25,215 bases of DNA from Malikia sp041190985 (GCA_041190985.1 JBEEPT010000124.1:1-25215); one strand, 5' to 3'; counted from the stretch's first letter, positions 15,108 to 22,332 are shown. Notes: generated from the letters alone by a model not told the origin. Program-made: numbers and translations.

Positions 15108-17384
15108 GTGGCACTGCCCTTTGCCGGCCTGACCATCCCGGCCGCCGCAGCCGTCAACGCAGCGGCCGGCCAGCGAGCCGTGCCGGCCGCCGCCGCGCGC
15201 GCGCTGGTGCCGCTGGTGTACGGCATCGACCGCGTGCCGGCGCTCATCGTCAATGCGCTGCCCAGCGCCAGCAACACCACGATGCTGCTGGTGCAGTGCC
15301 TGTGGGCGCACGCCAGCGCCGGCATCTATGACCTGCTGCTGAACGACCTGGCGTTGCCGGCCGGCAGCAGTGCCACGCACTACACCGGCTCGCAGGTGAC
15401 GGCCGACGCCGACCTGGTGGCCGCGTTCGCGGCGCAGGGCATCACCTACACCGCCGCGCTCACCGGCTTCGCCTACAGCGTGGTGGCCATCCCGCTGTCG
15501 GCAGTGGCCGGCCAGCTGGCCTTCAGCGCCAGCATCTGGGGCCGCAAGGTCTACGACCCGCGCAAGGACAGCACGGCCGGCGGCAGCGGCAGCCATCGGC
15601 TGAACGACCCCAGCACCTGGGAGTGGAGCGACAACCCCTCGCTGGCCTATGCCGACTGGCTGGCCAGCACCGTATACGGCGCCGGCGAGCCGGTGCTGTG
15701 GAGCAGCGTGCCGGCTGCGGCCAATGCCAACGATGCCATGGTCGGCAGCCCGGCCGAGAAGCACCGCATCATCGGGCTGACCATCAGCCAGTCCACGCGT
15801 GTGTCCGACCTGTCCGAGGCGCTGCGGGCCTACGCCGGCGTGTGGGCAGTGCCCACCTCGGGCGGCGTGCGCCTGGTGCCCGATGCCGCCGCCGCCACCG
15901 CTGCCAGCTACGACCACGCGGCCGGGCAGATCGGCGCCATCACGCCGCTGCAGCTCAGCGACACCGGCAACACGCCCACCGCGGTGGAGGTGGTCTACAC
16001 CGACGCATCGCAGGTGCCGGTGCGCGACGACAGCGCGATCGCCATGCTGTCGGGGGCCGGCACCACGCTGCCGTGGCGGCTGAGCACCGTGCGCCTGCCC
16101 GGCATCCAGCGCTACAGCCAGGCCTACCGCGAAGCGGCCGAGCGGCTCAACAAGCTCAACCTGGGGGACCTGAGCGTCACCGTCGACGTGTTCGACATCG
16201 GCATCGCGCACGAAGCCGGCGACGTGGTCGAGATCACGCACCCTGTCGGGCTGGCCGCCAAGAAGTTCAGGATCAGCGACGCGCCAGCCATGACCGGGCC
16301 CGGCCGCTGGCGGCTGCAGCTGGCCGAGTACGACCCTGCCGCCTACTCGTACCTGGTGGCCACCGCGCCGACGTACACCAATGCCGGCCTGTTCGTGAGC
16401 GATGCTGCTGCGGCTGGGCCGAACCTGATCCCGAACCCCGAACTCGAGCCGTGCCTCGGTGGCGCCGCCGCGCCGCAGGGCTGGACGCGCTTCGTGGTCG
16501 GCTCACCGCTGCAGCAGGCCGTGCAGAAGCCTGGCACCAGCCCGTGGTACGGGCCGCCGTGGAACCTCAACGCTGCGCACTACGAAGCGCGCGTGATCAA
16601 CACCAACGAGCTGGTGCAATGGGGCACGTCTGATTTCATCGGCGTGAACCCGACCCAGAACTACACGCTGGCCTGCTGGGCATCGGAATACGCGGGCCAG
16701 GGTGACGTGCGGGTCCACTTCGGCGTCGAGTGCTACGACCAGGCCGGCGCCTTCATCGCGTCGGTGTACGTGATGGCCGACCAGCGCATCAGCACCACCT
16801 GGACGCGCTACGCCTTCATCATCGGCCCGGGCGGGTCGGCATTCCCCGTCGGCACCGCCAAGGTCAAGCCGTTCTGGCAGGGCGCGCGCAATGTGGCCGT
16901 GGCGCACATCGGCACCACCTTCGCCACGCGCTTCACGTTCAACGAGGGCACGGTCCCCACGGACACCTACGCGCCCATCCCGGTGGGCACCTCGCAGCTG
17001 GAGCCTGGCGCGGCCACCGAGATCTACCGCGACGACTACGACTTCGCCGGGGGCAGCTACGGCACCACCACGGCGCGCAGCTTCAGTATCACCCCGCCGG
17101 TGGACTGCACCATCGAGGTGTCGGCCACCATCGAGGCCACCAACGTGGTCGGCGACAGCGGCAAGCAGGTGGGCTGGTGGGTGACGCCCTCGGGCGGGTC
17201 TACCGTAGTGGCCGCGGGCTTTCGCAACAACCAGTCGGTGCGCACGCAGCTCAACAGTGCCGACAGCTTCACGGCGGCCGCCGGCGTCGCGCTGACCTTC
17301 GAGTTGAAAACGAACAACGGCGGTAGCGCACCGAACCTGCTGCTGTACCGCTCGACCATCCGCCTGTCGATCGTCAAACGCTGA
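15108..17384 (+). CDS. Tail tip attachment protein (J-like) with C-terminal binding domains
   Basis: A 758-residue protein, GTG start three bases after the previous stop. Residues 1-425 resemble the core of J-like/central tail tip proteins: a Pro/Ala-rich start, IWGRKVYDPRKDST (the conserved W-G-R-K-V-Y-D-P-R motif), NPSLAYADWL, and an EALRAYAGVWAVPTSGGVRLVPD segment. Near residue 430 the protein changes character: GPNLIPNPELE begins a jelly-roll domain typical of carbohydrate-binding modules (about 430-625), and a second beta-sandwich runs from about 640 to 758 (SFSITPPVDCTIEVSATIE to the end). It is shorter than lambda J and ends in these presumed receptor-binding domains. Role: host recognition at the tail tip. 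Confidence 0.87.
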   Translation: MALPFAGLTIPAAAAVNAAAGQRAVPAAAARALVPLVYGIDRVPALIVNALPSASNTTMLLVQCLWAHASAGIYDLLLNDLALPAGSSATHYTGSQVTADADLVAAFAAQGITYTAALTGFAYSVVAIPLSAVAGQLAFSASIWGRKVYDPRKDSTAGGSGSHRLNDPSTWEWSDNPSLAYADWLASTVYGAGEPVLWSSVPAAANANDAMVGSPAEKHRIIGLTISQSTRVSDLSEALRAYAGVWAVPTSGGVRLVPDAAAATAASYDHAAGQIGAITPLQLSDTGNTPTAVEVVYTDASQVPVRDDSAIAMLSGAGTTLPWRLSTVRLPGIQRYSQAYREAAERLNKLNLGDLSVTVDVFDIGIAHEAGDVVEITHPVGLAAKKFRISDAPAMTGPGRWRLQLAEYDPAAYSYLVATAPTYTNAGLFVSDAAAAGPNLIPNPELEPCLGGAAAPQGWTRFVVGSPLQQAVQKPGTSPWYGPPWNLNAAHYEARVINTNELVQWGTSDFIGVNPTQNYTLACWASEYAGQGDVRVHFGVECYDQAGAFIASVYVMADQRISTTWTRYAFIIGPGGSAFPVGTAKVKPFWQGARNVAVAHIGTTFATRFTFNEGTVPTDTYAPIPVGTSQLEPGAATEIYRDDYDFAGGSYGTTTARSFSITPPVDCTIEVSATIEATNVVGDSGKQVGWWVTPSGGSTVVAAGFRNNQSVRTQLNSADSFTAAAGVALTFELKTNNGGSAPNLLLYRSTIRLSIVKR

Positions 17385-17389
17385 TCACC

Positions 17390-17938
17390 ATGCGCTCGAT
17401 CGAGTGGAGCTTCTACGCCCCGGACACGGGGCTGCTGTCGCCGGCGAAGTCGCTGCTGCCAGAGGGTGTGGACCCGATTGGCTTCGCACCGGCCGGGCAC
17501 CTGCCCATCGAGGGGCGGCTGGACCACCTCTCGTGCCGCGTCGACGTGGCCGCGGTGCGCCCGCAGGACCAGGCCGAGACCTGGCGGCCGCCCGTCGTCG
17601 ACTACGTGCCCCCAGCGCCACCTGATGACGAGCTGCAGACCTGGGCCTGGGACCGCGAGGCCCGGCGCTGGATCTCCAGCCCGACCCGCGCCGCGCTGCA
17701 GCTGCTGCAGACCCGCGAGCTGGCCGCCGCGATCGCCGAGCAGGAAGCCGCCCAGGCCAGGCCCACCCGCGAGGTGCTGATGGCACTGGCCGCCGGCAAG
17801 CCTGCGCCGACCGCCGCGCTGCAGAAGCTGGCCGCCATCGAGCAGGCCGTCGCACCCCTGCGCCAGCAGATACAGGCTGCGGTTGCAGACGTCCGTACAC
17901 CCGCCGCTGATGCGGCACCCGGCCAGCTCGACGGCTGA
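17390..17938 (+). CDS. Tail fibre-associated protein, unknown family
   Basis: A 182-residue protein following the tip protein. It starts MRSIEWSFYAPDTGLLSPAKSL. The centre has ETWRPPVVDYVPPAPPDDELQTWAWDREARRWISSPT, and the C terminus is Ala/Gln-rich helix (ELAAAIAEQEAAQARPTRE). The aromatic tryptophan-rich middle linked to a C-terminal helix recalls small tail-fibre assembly or tip proteins encoded after J in other prophages. Function is inferred from position only. Confidence 0.65.
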   Translation: MRSIEWSFYAPDTGLLSPAKSLLPEGVDPIGFAPAGHLPIEGRLDHLSCRVDVAAVRPQDQAETWRPPVVDYVPPAPPDDELQTWAWDREARRWISSPTRAALQLLQTRELAAAIAEQEAAQARPTREVLMALAAGKPAPTAALQKLAAIEQAVAPLRQQIQAAVADVRTPAADAAPGQLDG

Positions 17939-17962
17939 CCGGAAACCCCTAGGAGCACTCTC

Positions 17963-18043
17963 ATGACCGTCAAACACGTGCTCTCTCCGTCGCAGTTTCT
18001 GCTTCGGCAGACCATCAACGGCAGGGCCTATCAAGCCGCCTAA
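17963..18043 (+). CDS. 26-residue microprotein
   Basis: A short open frame MTVKHVLSPSQFLLRQ...AYQAA with a clear ribosome binding site (AGGAG, 7 bases before the ATG) in the otherwise empty stretch between the fibre-associated gene and the holin-like gene. It is basic and lacks a membrane segment. Its first codons (ATGACCGTCAAA) are identical to those of the gene at 4868. It may be a real microprotein or a leader controlling the lysis genes. Confidence 0.5.
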   Translation: MTVKHVLSPSQFLLRQTINGRAYQAA

Positions 18044-18099
18044 GCCACCCGACCACAAGACGCGGCCACCGCGCATCCAACCACATCACCGAAAGCACC

Positions 18100-18417
18100 A
18101 TGCGCACCGAAGCGATGAACCAGAACGACATCACCCCTGAGATCATCAAGGCGGTGCCCGGCACCGTGGGCGCGATCGTCGCGCTGCGATGGATCGCCGG
18201 CCCTCCCACGCAGCGCGTCATGGCGCTGGTGGGTGGCGTGGCTGCCAGCTACTACGGCAGCGCTCACGTGGCCAGCCTGATGGGCACCGACACCGGCCTG
18301 GCCGGGTTCGTGGTCGGCCTGTTCGGCATGGCGCTGGCCAGCAAGGTGTTCGAGGGCATCGCGGCGCTCAACCCGAGCGGCCTGGTCGAGCGCGTGCTCA
18401 AGCGCCTGGGGCTGTGA
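18100..18417 (+). CDS. Putative holin (small membrane protein)
   Basis: A 105-residue protein with hydrophobic stretches at about 25-50 (GTVGAIVALRWIAG and VMALVGGVAASYYG) and about 60-85 (GLAGFVVGLFGMALASKVFEGIAAL), and a basic C terminus (RVLKRLGL). Size, two to three membrane segments and a charged tail suit a phage holin, the pore that times lysis. An internal ATG at 18115 is a second possible start. No endolysin follows, so the holin call rests on topology and on its place at the end of the late operon. Confidence 0.65.
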   Translation: MRTEAMNQNDITPEIIKAVPGTVGAIVALRWIAGPPTQRVMALVGGVAASYYGSAHVASLMGTDTGLAGFVVGLFGMALASKVFEGIAALNPSGLVERVLKRLGL

Positions 18418-18752
18418 GCCCGGTCCCGATCGACACGGCGACGGGGCTGCAGTCTGGCCAGGCGACCTTCATGTCGACGGACCTCTACCAGACGGCTCTG
18501 ATCTGGTACGGCCCGCGCGGTGGCGTGGCCAAGCTGCACGGCCACCAGGTCAAGCTGACCGCAGCGCCGCCGCTGGAAGGCGTGCGCGTCGAGTGCATCG
18601 ACTACCGCCCGGAGATCGGCGAGCGGCGCATCCAGCTGCACGCCGAGGGCTGGCGCGACATGCTGCCGGCCGAGGTGGCTGCAGCTGATGCCGCGCTGCA
18701 GCGGCTCTGCGTGCCGTACACCGAGCCGCCGGACCTCGAGCCGGACTGCTGA
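18414..18752 (+). CDS. Hypothetical protein, last gene of late operon
   Basis: A 112-residue protein. The start is GTG overlapping the holin stop (GTGA); an in-frame ATG at 18471 (MSTDLYQTALIWYG) is an alternative with a shorter product. It is mixed alpha/beta with TALIWYGPRGGVAKLHGHQVKL, YRPEIGERRIQLHAEGW and an acidic C terminus PYTEPPDLEPDC. No lysozyme, amidase or spanin signature is visible. It may be a lysis accessory or a moron gene. It converges with the next gene, leaving 4 bases between the stops. Confidence 0.6.
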   Translation: MSPVPIDTATGLQSGQATFMSTDLYQTALIWYGPRGGVAKLHGHQVKLTAAPPLEGVRVECIDYRPEIGERRIQLHAEGWRDMLPAEVAAADAALQRLCVPYTEPPDLEPDC

Positions 18753-18756
18753 GGGC

Positions 18757-18960
18757 CTAGGCTGGGCTGCGGCCCGTCCTGAAGCGCTCGGCCTCGTCGG
18801 GCGTCTCCGGCACGGTTCGCAGCTCCATCGTGCCCGGCACGCGCTCGGCCTTCGGGTCGATGAGCAGCGCCTCGGCCTCGGTCAGGTGGTAGCGGGTGGG
18901 CATCACCTTGCGGTGCGTCTCGCTCATCAGGTTCCACCGCCAGTACTCTTGCTGCTTCAT
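18757..18960 (-). CDS. Small phage protein, unknown function
   Basis: A 67-residue protein, MKQQEYWRWNLMSETHR at the start, followed by PTRYHLTEAEALLID and ERVPGTMELRTVPETPDE. It is soluble and mildly acidic at the C terminus. The opposite orientation puts it with the leftward genes at the far right of the window, suggesting that this leftward operon once continued to here before the mobile elements interrupted it. No clear ribosome binding site is seen upstream of the ATG. Confidence 0.55.
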   Translation of the reverse strand: MKQQEYWRWNLMSETHRKVMPTRYHLTEAEALLIDPKAERVPGTMELRTVPETPDEAERFRTGRSPA

Positions 18961-19020
18961 GGCGGCAGGGTAGCGCGGCGCTGGCTCACCAGGCGCGCCA
19001 GCGGGCGGTACGATGCCGCG

Positions 19021-19227
19021 ATGGCACCGAACACCTGGTTGATGCGCTGCGCCACCGAGCTGGAGCGGCTGTACATGATCGGCCCTCGCTGCGGCGAAGA
19101 TGATCGGCCGTCCGAAGGCAGGGGCGTGGTGACGGCCGCCGAGCTGGCCGGAAGCGATCGGTACAGGGGCTCTCCGGATTTTCTTGTGGAAGTCTGCATG
19201 TTGATCTATAGTCAAAGAACGGATTAA
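19021..19227 (+). pseudogene. Possible small gene cut by element A
   Basis: An open frame starting MAPNTWLMRCATELERLY and reading through VTAAELAGSDRYR up to 19167, where the left end of element A begins. The last 20 codons are encoded by the mobile element end and are not original. The pattern (W, C, E-L-E-R helix, later hydrophobic-acidic turn) is like short phage proteins of unknown role, but the evidence is thin. No recognised family. Confidence 0.35.
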
Positions 19228-19239
19228 CGTGTGGAAAGG
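19168..19239 (+). repeat. Left end of element A (72 bp), with tandem 18-bp motif
   Basis: Begins GGCTCTCCGGATTT, the GGCTCT opening typical of ISL3-family ends, and contains TGCAT inward. Two direct copies of an 18-bp motif (CGGATTTTCTTGTGGAAG at 19175; CGGATTAACGTGTGGAAA at 19220) lie exactly 45 bp apart. They are likely transposase binding sites. Confidence 0.85.
19184..19212 (+). promoter_or_regulatory. Probable promoter in left end of element A
   Basis: TTGTGG (19184) and TATAGT (19207) are separated by 17 bp, a good sigma-70-type arrangement. The second 18-bp motif lies just downstream, over the expected start of transcription, so a protein binding it (perhaps the transposase) could repress. 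An AAAGG ribosome binding site at 19235-19239 precedes the first cargo ATG at 19248. Confidence 0.6.
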
Positions 19240-19247
19240 CACTCGAC

Positions 19248-19430
19248 ATGACGACCTACGCGATGGTGCAGAAGAGGTACTCAACGGCGGCCCTGAGGGC
19301 CATGCGCTTCGTTGCCGACGGCAGCCGGATGGTGAAGCGCGGCGCCTGCAGGCGCGAGCTGGCGGAAGCCACGAGCTTGGACGGCCAGTCCTGGCGAGTG
19401 CGACCACTTGGGAAGGGGTGGCGGTCATGA
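19248..19430 (+). CDS. Element A cargo 1: small basic protein
   Basis: A 60-residue, strongly basic protein starting MTTYAMVQKRYSTAALRAMRF and containing SRMVKRGACRRELAEAT. The first gene after the element's promoter, with AAAGG 8 bases upstream of the ATG. No domain recognised; the charge would suit nucleic-acid binding. The stop overlaps the next start (ATGA), so the cargo is a real operon rather than random DNA. Confidence 0.6.
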   Translation: MTTYAMVQKRYSTAALRAMRFVADGSRMVKRGACRRELAEATSLDGQSWRVRPLGKGWRS

Positions 19431-19639
19431 GCGCGCACACCACCGGACCGCTCGTCTGCTGGAACCGGGACGGCTCGCTGCGGGTCGTTGAGCCGCGCAC
19501 CGCTGAGCAACAGATGCTCGACGTGCTGGTGGAGGTGGAGCGGTGCAGCGATGCGCTGCTGTTCCACCCCACCCTGATCGCCGACATCCGTGCGGCCATC
19601 GTGCGGGCCGCCGGCCCAAACTGGAGGTCTGCCCTGTGA
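19427..19639 (+). CDS. Element A cargo 2: hypothetical protein
   Basis: A 70-residue protein, MSAHTTGPLVCWNRDGSLRVVEPRT, then a helical part EQQMLDVLVEVERCSDALLF and LIADIRAAIVRAAG. Overlaps the gene before (ATGA) and the gene after (GTGA). No family recognised; looks like a typical small phage early protein. Confidence 0.62.
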   Translation: MSAHTTGPLVCWNRDGSLRVVEPRTAEQQMLDVLVEVERCSDALLFHPTLIADIRAAIVRAAGPNWRSAL

Positions 19640-19887
19640 CCTGGAACTGCCCGAAGACCGACAAGCCGTGCTGGCAAAACTGCCGAGGCTTTGAATGCCG
19701 CGACCGGGACGACGACCGCATTACCCTCGGCGGCGGCCTTCCCGGCGACCCGAACGGTGAACAAGCCGCGCTGGCCGTCGAAGGGCTGGTGCGCAAGTAC
19801 GAAGGAGCGATGCTGCGCGAGACCTTGCGTGAGGCACTGAGCGAGGCGTACCTGATGGGTGCACAGAACATCCTTGGGCGGCTGTGA
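19636..19887 (+). CDS. Element A cargo 3: small Cys-containing protein
   Basis: An 83-residue protein from a GTG that overlaps the previous stop. The first 25 residues hold four Cys (TWNCPKTDKPCWQNCRGFEC), a spacing suited to a small metal-binding knuckle. The C-terminal half is a long helix (EGLVRKYEGAMLRETLREAL). The stop overlaps the next ATG. Function unknown. Confidence 0.6.
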   Translation: MTWNCPKTDKPCWQNCRGFECRDRDDDRITLGGGLPGDPNGEQAALAVEGLVRKYEGAMLRETLREALSEAYLMGAQNILGRL

Positions 19888-20219
19888 TGGACTACCACCT
19901 GCTGACGAAGAAGTGCGACGGCATGTGTGACTCGTGCGAGTGCCCGCCTGCCGAGTTCGAGTGCCAGGGCGAGCCGATCCTTTGCGACAACCCTCGCGGC
20001 TGTGGCTGCCAAGCGCCCAGCGAACCGCACCCGAGCTGCAAGACGCCGGAAGGCTGCCGCGAGAACGGCTGCCTTGGTTGGTGCGATGAGTACCGACCGG
20101 ACCCCGCGTTGAAACCTGACATTGCCGCGCTGAAGAAGCGCCTTGCTGAAGACCCTGGCTTCGCAGCCCAAGTGACCGGCTTGCAACAGGGTGGGACAGA
20201 TGCTGTCGACAATCAGTGA
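19887..20219 (+). CDS. Element A cargo 4: Cys-rich protein
   Basis: A 110-residue protein with about thirteen Cys in the first 70 residues (KKCDGMCDSCECPP, CDNPRGCGCQAP, CKTPEGCRENGCLGWCDEY). This suggests a zinc- or iron-binding fold, followed by a helical tail. A GTG at 19884 immediately precedes the ATG. Its stop is the first of the three-frame stops in the block at the transposase start. No family recognised. Confidence 0.6.
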   Translation: MDYHLLTKKCDGMCDSCECPPAEFECQGEPILCDNPRGCGCQAPSEPHPSCKTPEGCRENGCLGWCDEYRPDPALKPDIAALKKRLAEDPGFAAQVTGLQQGGTDAVDNQ

Positions 20220-20230
20220 ATGACCACTGA
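20216..20230 (+). promoter_or_regulatory. Three-frame stop/start block before transposase A
   Basis: GTGAATGACCACTGA contains TGA in all three forward frames together with the transposase ATG (20220). The same 15 bases precede transposase B. The last cargo gene here ends at the first TGA. Confidence 0.6.
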
Positions 20231-20936
20231 CATCCTCGACCTGCCCGGCTGGACTGTTCTCGGACGACGCCTCGATGCCCAAGAGTACGAGCTTGAAGCC
20301 GAGTACACCGTACAGCCCACCGCCTGCCAGAAGTGCGGCGTGGTGGATCGGCTGTACCGCCACGGCACCAAGGAGACGATCTACCGCGACAGCCCCATCA
20401 GGGGCCACGCAACCCGCATCCTGGCCCGCGTCCAGCGGTACAGGTGCCGAGAGTGCGGCGAGACGTTCCTGCAGCCTCTGGCGGGCATCCAGGAGGGTCG
20501 CCGCATGACCGCCCGGTGCGCCGACTACATCAAGGAGCAGTGCCTGCGCGACACCTTCACGTCCATCGCCGACCACGTTGGTTGTGACGACAAGACGGTG
20601 CGCGAACTGGCCGGCGACTACATCGCCCTGCTGGACGCGGCCTACAAGCCGGCGCTGCCGACCTGGCTGGGCATCGACGAGACGCAGATCGACGGCAAGA
20701 TGCGCTGCGTCCTGACCGACATCGGCGCGCGCCGGCCGCTGGAGATGCTGGCCGATCGGGACAAGGGCACGCTGACCACCTGGCTGCACCGGCACAAGGA
20801 GCGCAAGCACGTCGAGGGGCTGGCCATCGACATGTGGCGCCCGTACCGCGACGTGGCCGCCACGATCTTCCCTGGCGTGCCGGTCGTCATCGAGGCTCAA
20901 CGGATTACTGTGTGGAAGCTGAGTCATGACCACTGA
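20220..20936 (+). pseudogene. ISL3-family transposase, truncated (element A)
   Basis: Residues 1-224 (to base 20893) match transposase B at about 80% identity by hand count. They hold the N-terminal zinc ribbon (CQKCG, CRECG), the helix-turn-helix region and the first catalytic Asp (LGIDETQ). The second Asp, the Glu and the HNH domain are missing because element B begins inside the codon for the second Asp. The last 14 codons, up to LSHDH, are read from B's terminal repeat. The product cannot catalyse transposition but could still bind DNA ends, and so might act as a repressor or competitor. Confidence 0.88.
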
Positions 20937-20952
20937 CCAGTTCCGTGTGGAA
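20894..20952 (+). repeat. Right end of element B with two TGTGGAA motifs
   Basis: Starts GGCTCAACGGATTACTG and contains GTGTGGAA at 20910 and again at 20945. Here the two motifs are 35 bp apart, one helical turn (10 bp) less than the 45 bp in both left ends. It also carries ATGACCACTGAC (20926-20937), the same 12 bases that open both transposase genes. Confidence 0.8.
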
Positions 20953-22332
20953 TCGCCTGTGGCAGTTGGCGCAGACCAGCAGGGCCTTGCGATGCTCGCC
21001 GGGGACCACTGCAGGCGTCAGATGCATCTGCAGCTCGGTGGCCTCGAACACTCCAAGGCAGGACTCGCAGCGGCCTCCAGACCTCTTCAGGAGCGCCGCT
21101 CTCTGCAGTGCGAGGCTCTTCCTCTGACCAGTGGCTTTGGTGGCTTCCATGGCAAGTTCGCTCCTTGGTTGTGGTCGCTTGCTGAACAGAAGTCGGGCGC
21201 GGAGAACGTCGAAGCTGTAGCCCCGGCCGGCGCGATTGATCGTCTTGGCGACCCCGTTCAGGGCCTCGGTGTAGCCGTTGCTGATCGGATGGTCGAAGTA
21301 CGCCAGGATCTGCTTGCGCCAGTTCTTCATGGCGGTCAGCAGCACCTTGAAGTCGTTCTTCAGGTTGGCCGGGACGCTGGCGGCGTAGGCGTCATAGGCG
21401 GCAATGGCCTGGGCCTTGGGCAGGTCGTACACCTCGTAGAGCGCCTCCTTGAGCCGGTGGGCCGCCGCGAGGTCAGGCTCGTTGGCGAGCCACATGTCCA
21501 CGTTGAACCGCTGCTTCTCGGTCAGCTTTGCGTACCTCATGTTCAGGTACGCCTTGGAGCGCAGCCAGTCGCGCCGCTCGCCGGCCTTGCGGGTCTTCTG
21601 CAGGCGGATGCGGACCCGCTCCATGCAGTAGTTCGCCATCCGGACGACGTGGAACTTGTCGATGACGACGGGCACGCCAGGCAGCAGCAGTTCGCTGACC
21701 GTCAGGTACGGGCGCCACATGTCGATGGCCACGCCCTGCACCACGCTGCGGTCGCGGTAGCGGTTCAGCCAGGTCGCGAGGGTGCCCTTGTCCCGGTCGG
21801 CCAGCATCTCGATGGGGCGCCGGTCGCCGATGTCGGTCAGGACGCAGCGCATCTTCCCGTCGATCTGCGTCTCGTCGATACCCAGCCAGGCCGGCAGCTC
21901 GGGGCGGTAGGCCGCGTCCATCCCGGCGATGTGCTCGCCGGCCAGGTTGCGCACCGTCCGGTCGTCACAGCCCACATCCAGGGCGATGCGGACAAACGTG
22001 TCCAGCAGGCACTGCTCCTTGATGTACTCCGCGCACCGCTCAGTCATGCGCCGAGCCTCCTGGATGCCCGCCAGAGGCTGCAGGAACGTCTCGCCGCAGT
22101 CCCGGCACCTGTACCGCTGAACGCGCGCCCTGATGCGAGTTGCGTGGCCCCGGATGGGGCTGTCGCGGTAGAAAGTCTCCTTGGTGCCATGCCGGTACAG
22201 CCGGCCGACCACGCCGCACTTCTGGCAGGCGGTCGGCTGGACCGTGTACTCGGCTTCCAGCTCGTACTCATGGCCGTCAAGGGTTCTGCGAATCAGCGTC
22301 CAGCCTGGCAGATCGAGGATGTCAGTGGTCAT
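20905..22332 (-). CDS. ISL3-family transposase fused to C-terminal HNH-type domain
   Basis: A 475-residue protein. Order: zinc ribbon (C36, C39, C76, C79), helix-turn-helix around 108-130 (CDDRTVRNL), then the DDE catalytic domain with D153 (GIDETQ), D225 (VVIDKFH) and E356 (SNGYTEALNG), followed by the usual ISL3 ending GRGYSFDVLRARLLF. ISL3 transposases normally end here. This one continues about 75 residues, with C422, C425, H437, C454, N456, C457, H458 and H462 arranged like an HNH nuclease finger; the residue before H437 is Met instead of the usual acidic/His ligand. The final residues and stop are encoded by the element's right end. Role: cut-and-paste transposition; the HNH part may cut or only bind DNA. 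Confidence 0.92.
   Translation of the reverse strand: MTTDILDLPGWTLIRRTLDGHEYELEAEYTVQPTACQKCGVVGRLYRHGTKETFYRDSPIRGHATRIRARVQRYRCRDCGETFLQPLAGIQEARRMTERCAEYIKEQCLLDTFVRIALDVGCDDRTVRNLAGEHIAGMDAAYRPELPAWLGIDETQIDGKMRCVLTDIGDRRPIEMLADRDKGTLATWLNRYRDRSVVQGVAIDMWRPYLTVSELLLPGVPVVIDKFHVVRMANYCMERVRIRLQKTRKAGERRDWLRSKAYLNMRYAKLTEKQRFNVDMWLANEPDLAAAHRLKEALYEVYDLPKAQAIAAYDAYAASVPANLKNDFKVLLTAMKNWRKQILAYFDHPISNGYTEALNGVAKTINRAGRGYSFDVLRARLLFSKRPQPRSELAMEATKATGQRKSLALQRAALLKRSGGRCESCLGVFEATELQMHLTPAVVPGEHRKALLVCANCHRRFHTELVSGHDSASTQ

Larger units (their letters stand above)
19168..20893 (+). mobile_element. ISL3-like element A, 3'-truncated, with own cargo genes
   Basis: It begins at a GGCTCT end (19168) whose 72 bp are 82% identical by hand count to the left end of element B. 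Four short, tightly overlapping cargo genes follow, then an ISL3-type transposase gene that breaks off at 20893. The next base is the first of element B's right end. The second transposase half and A's own right end are missing. Left-flank bases 19160-19167 (GGTACAGG) have no matching duplicate at the other junctions. Cargo bears no visible resemblance to that of B. Confidence 0.8.

Noticed and set aside
15072..16241. 389-codon - strand frame opposite the tip protein
   Set aside because: Antisense shadow of the J-like gene; His/Arg/Gly-rich low-complexity translation and no start signals.
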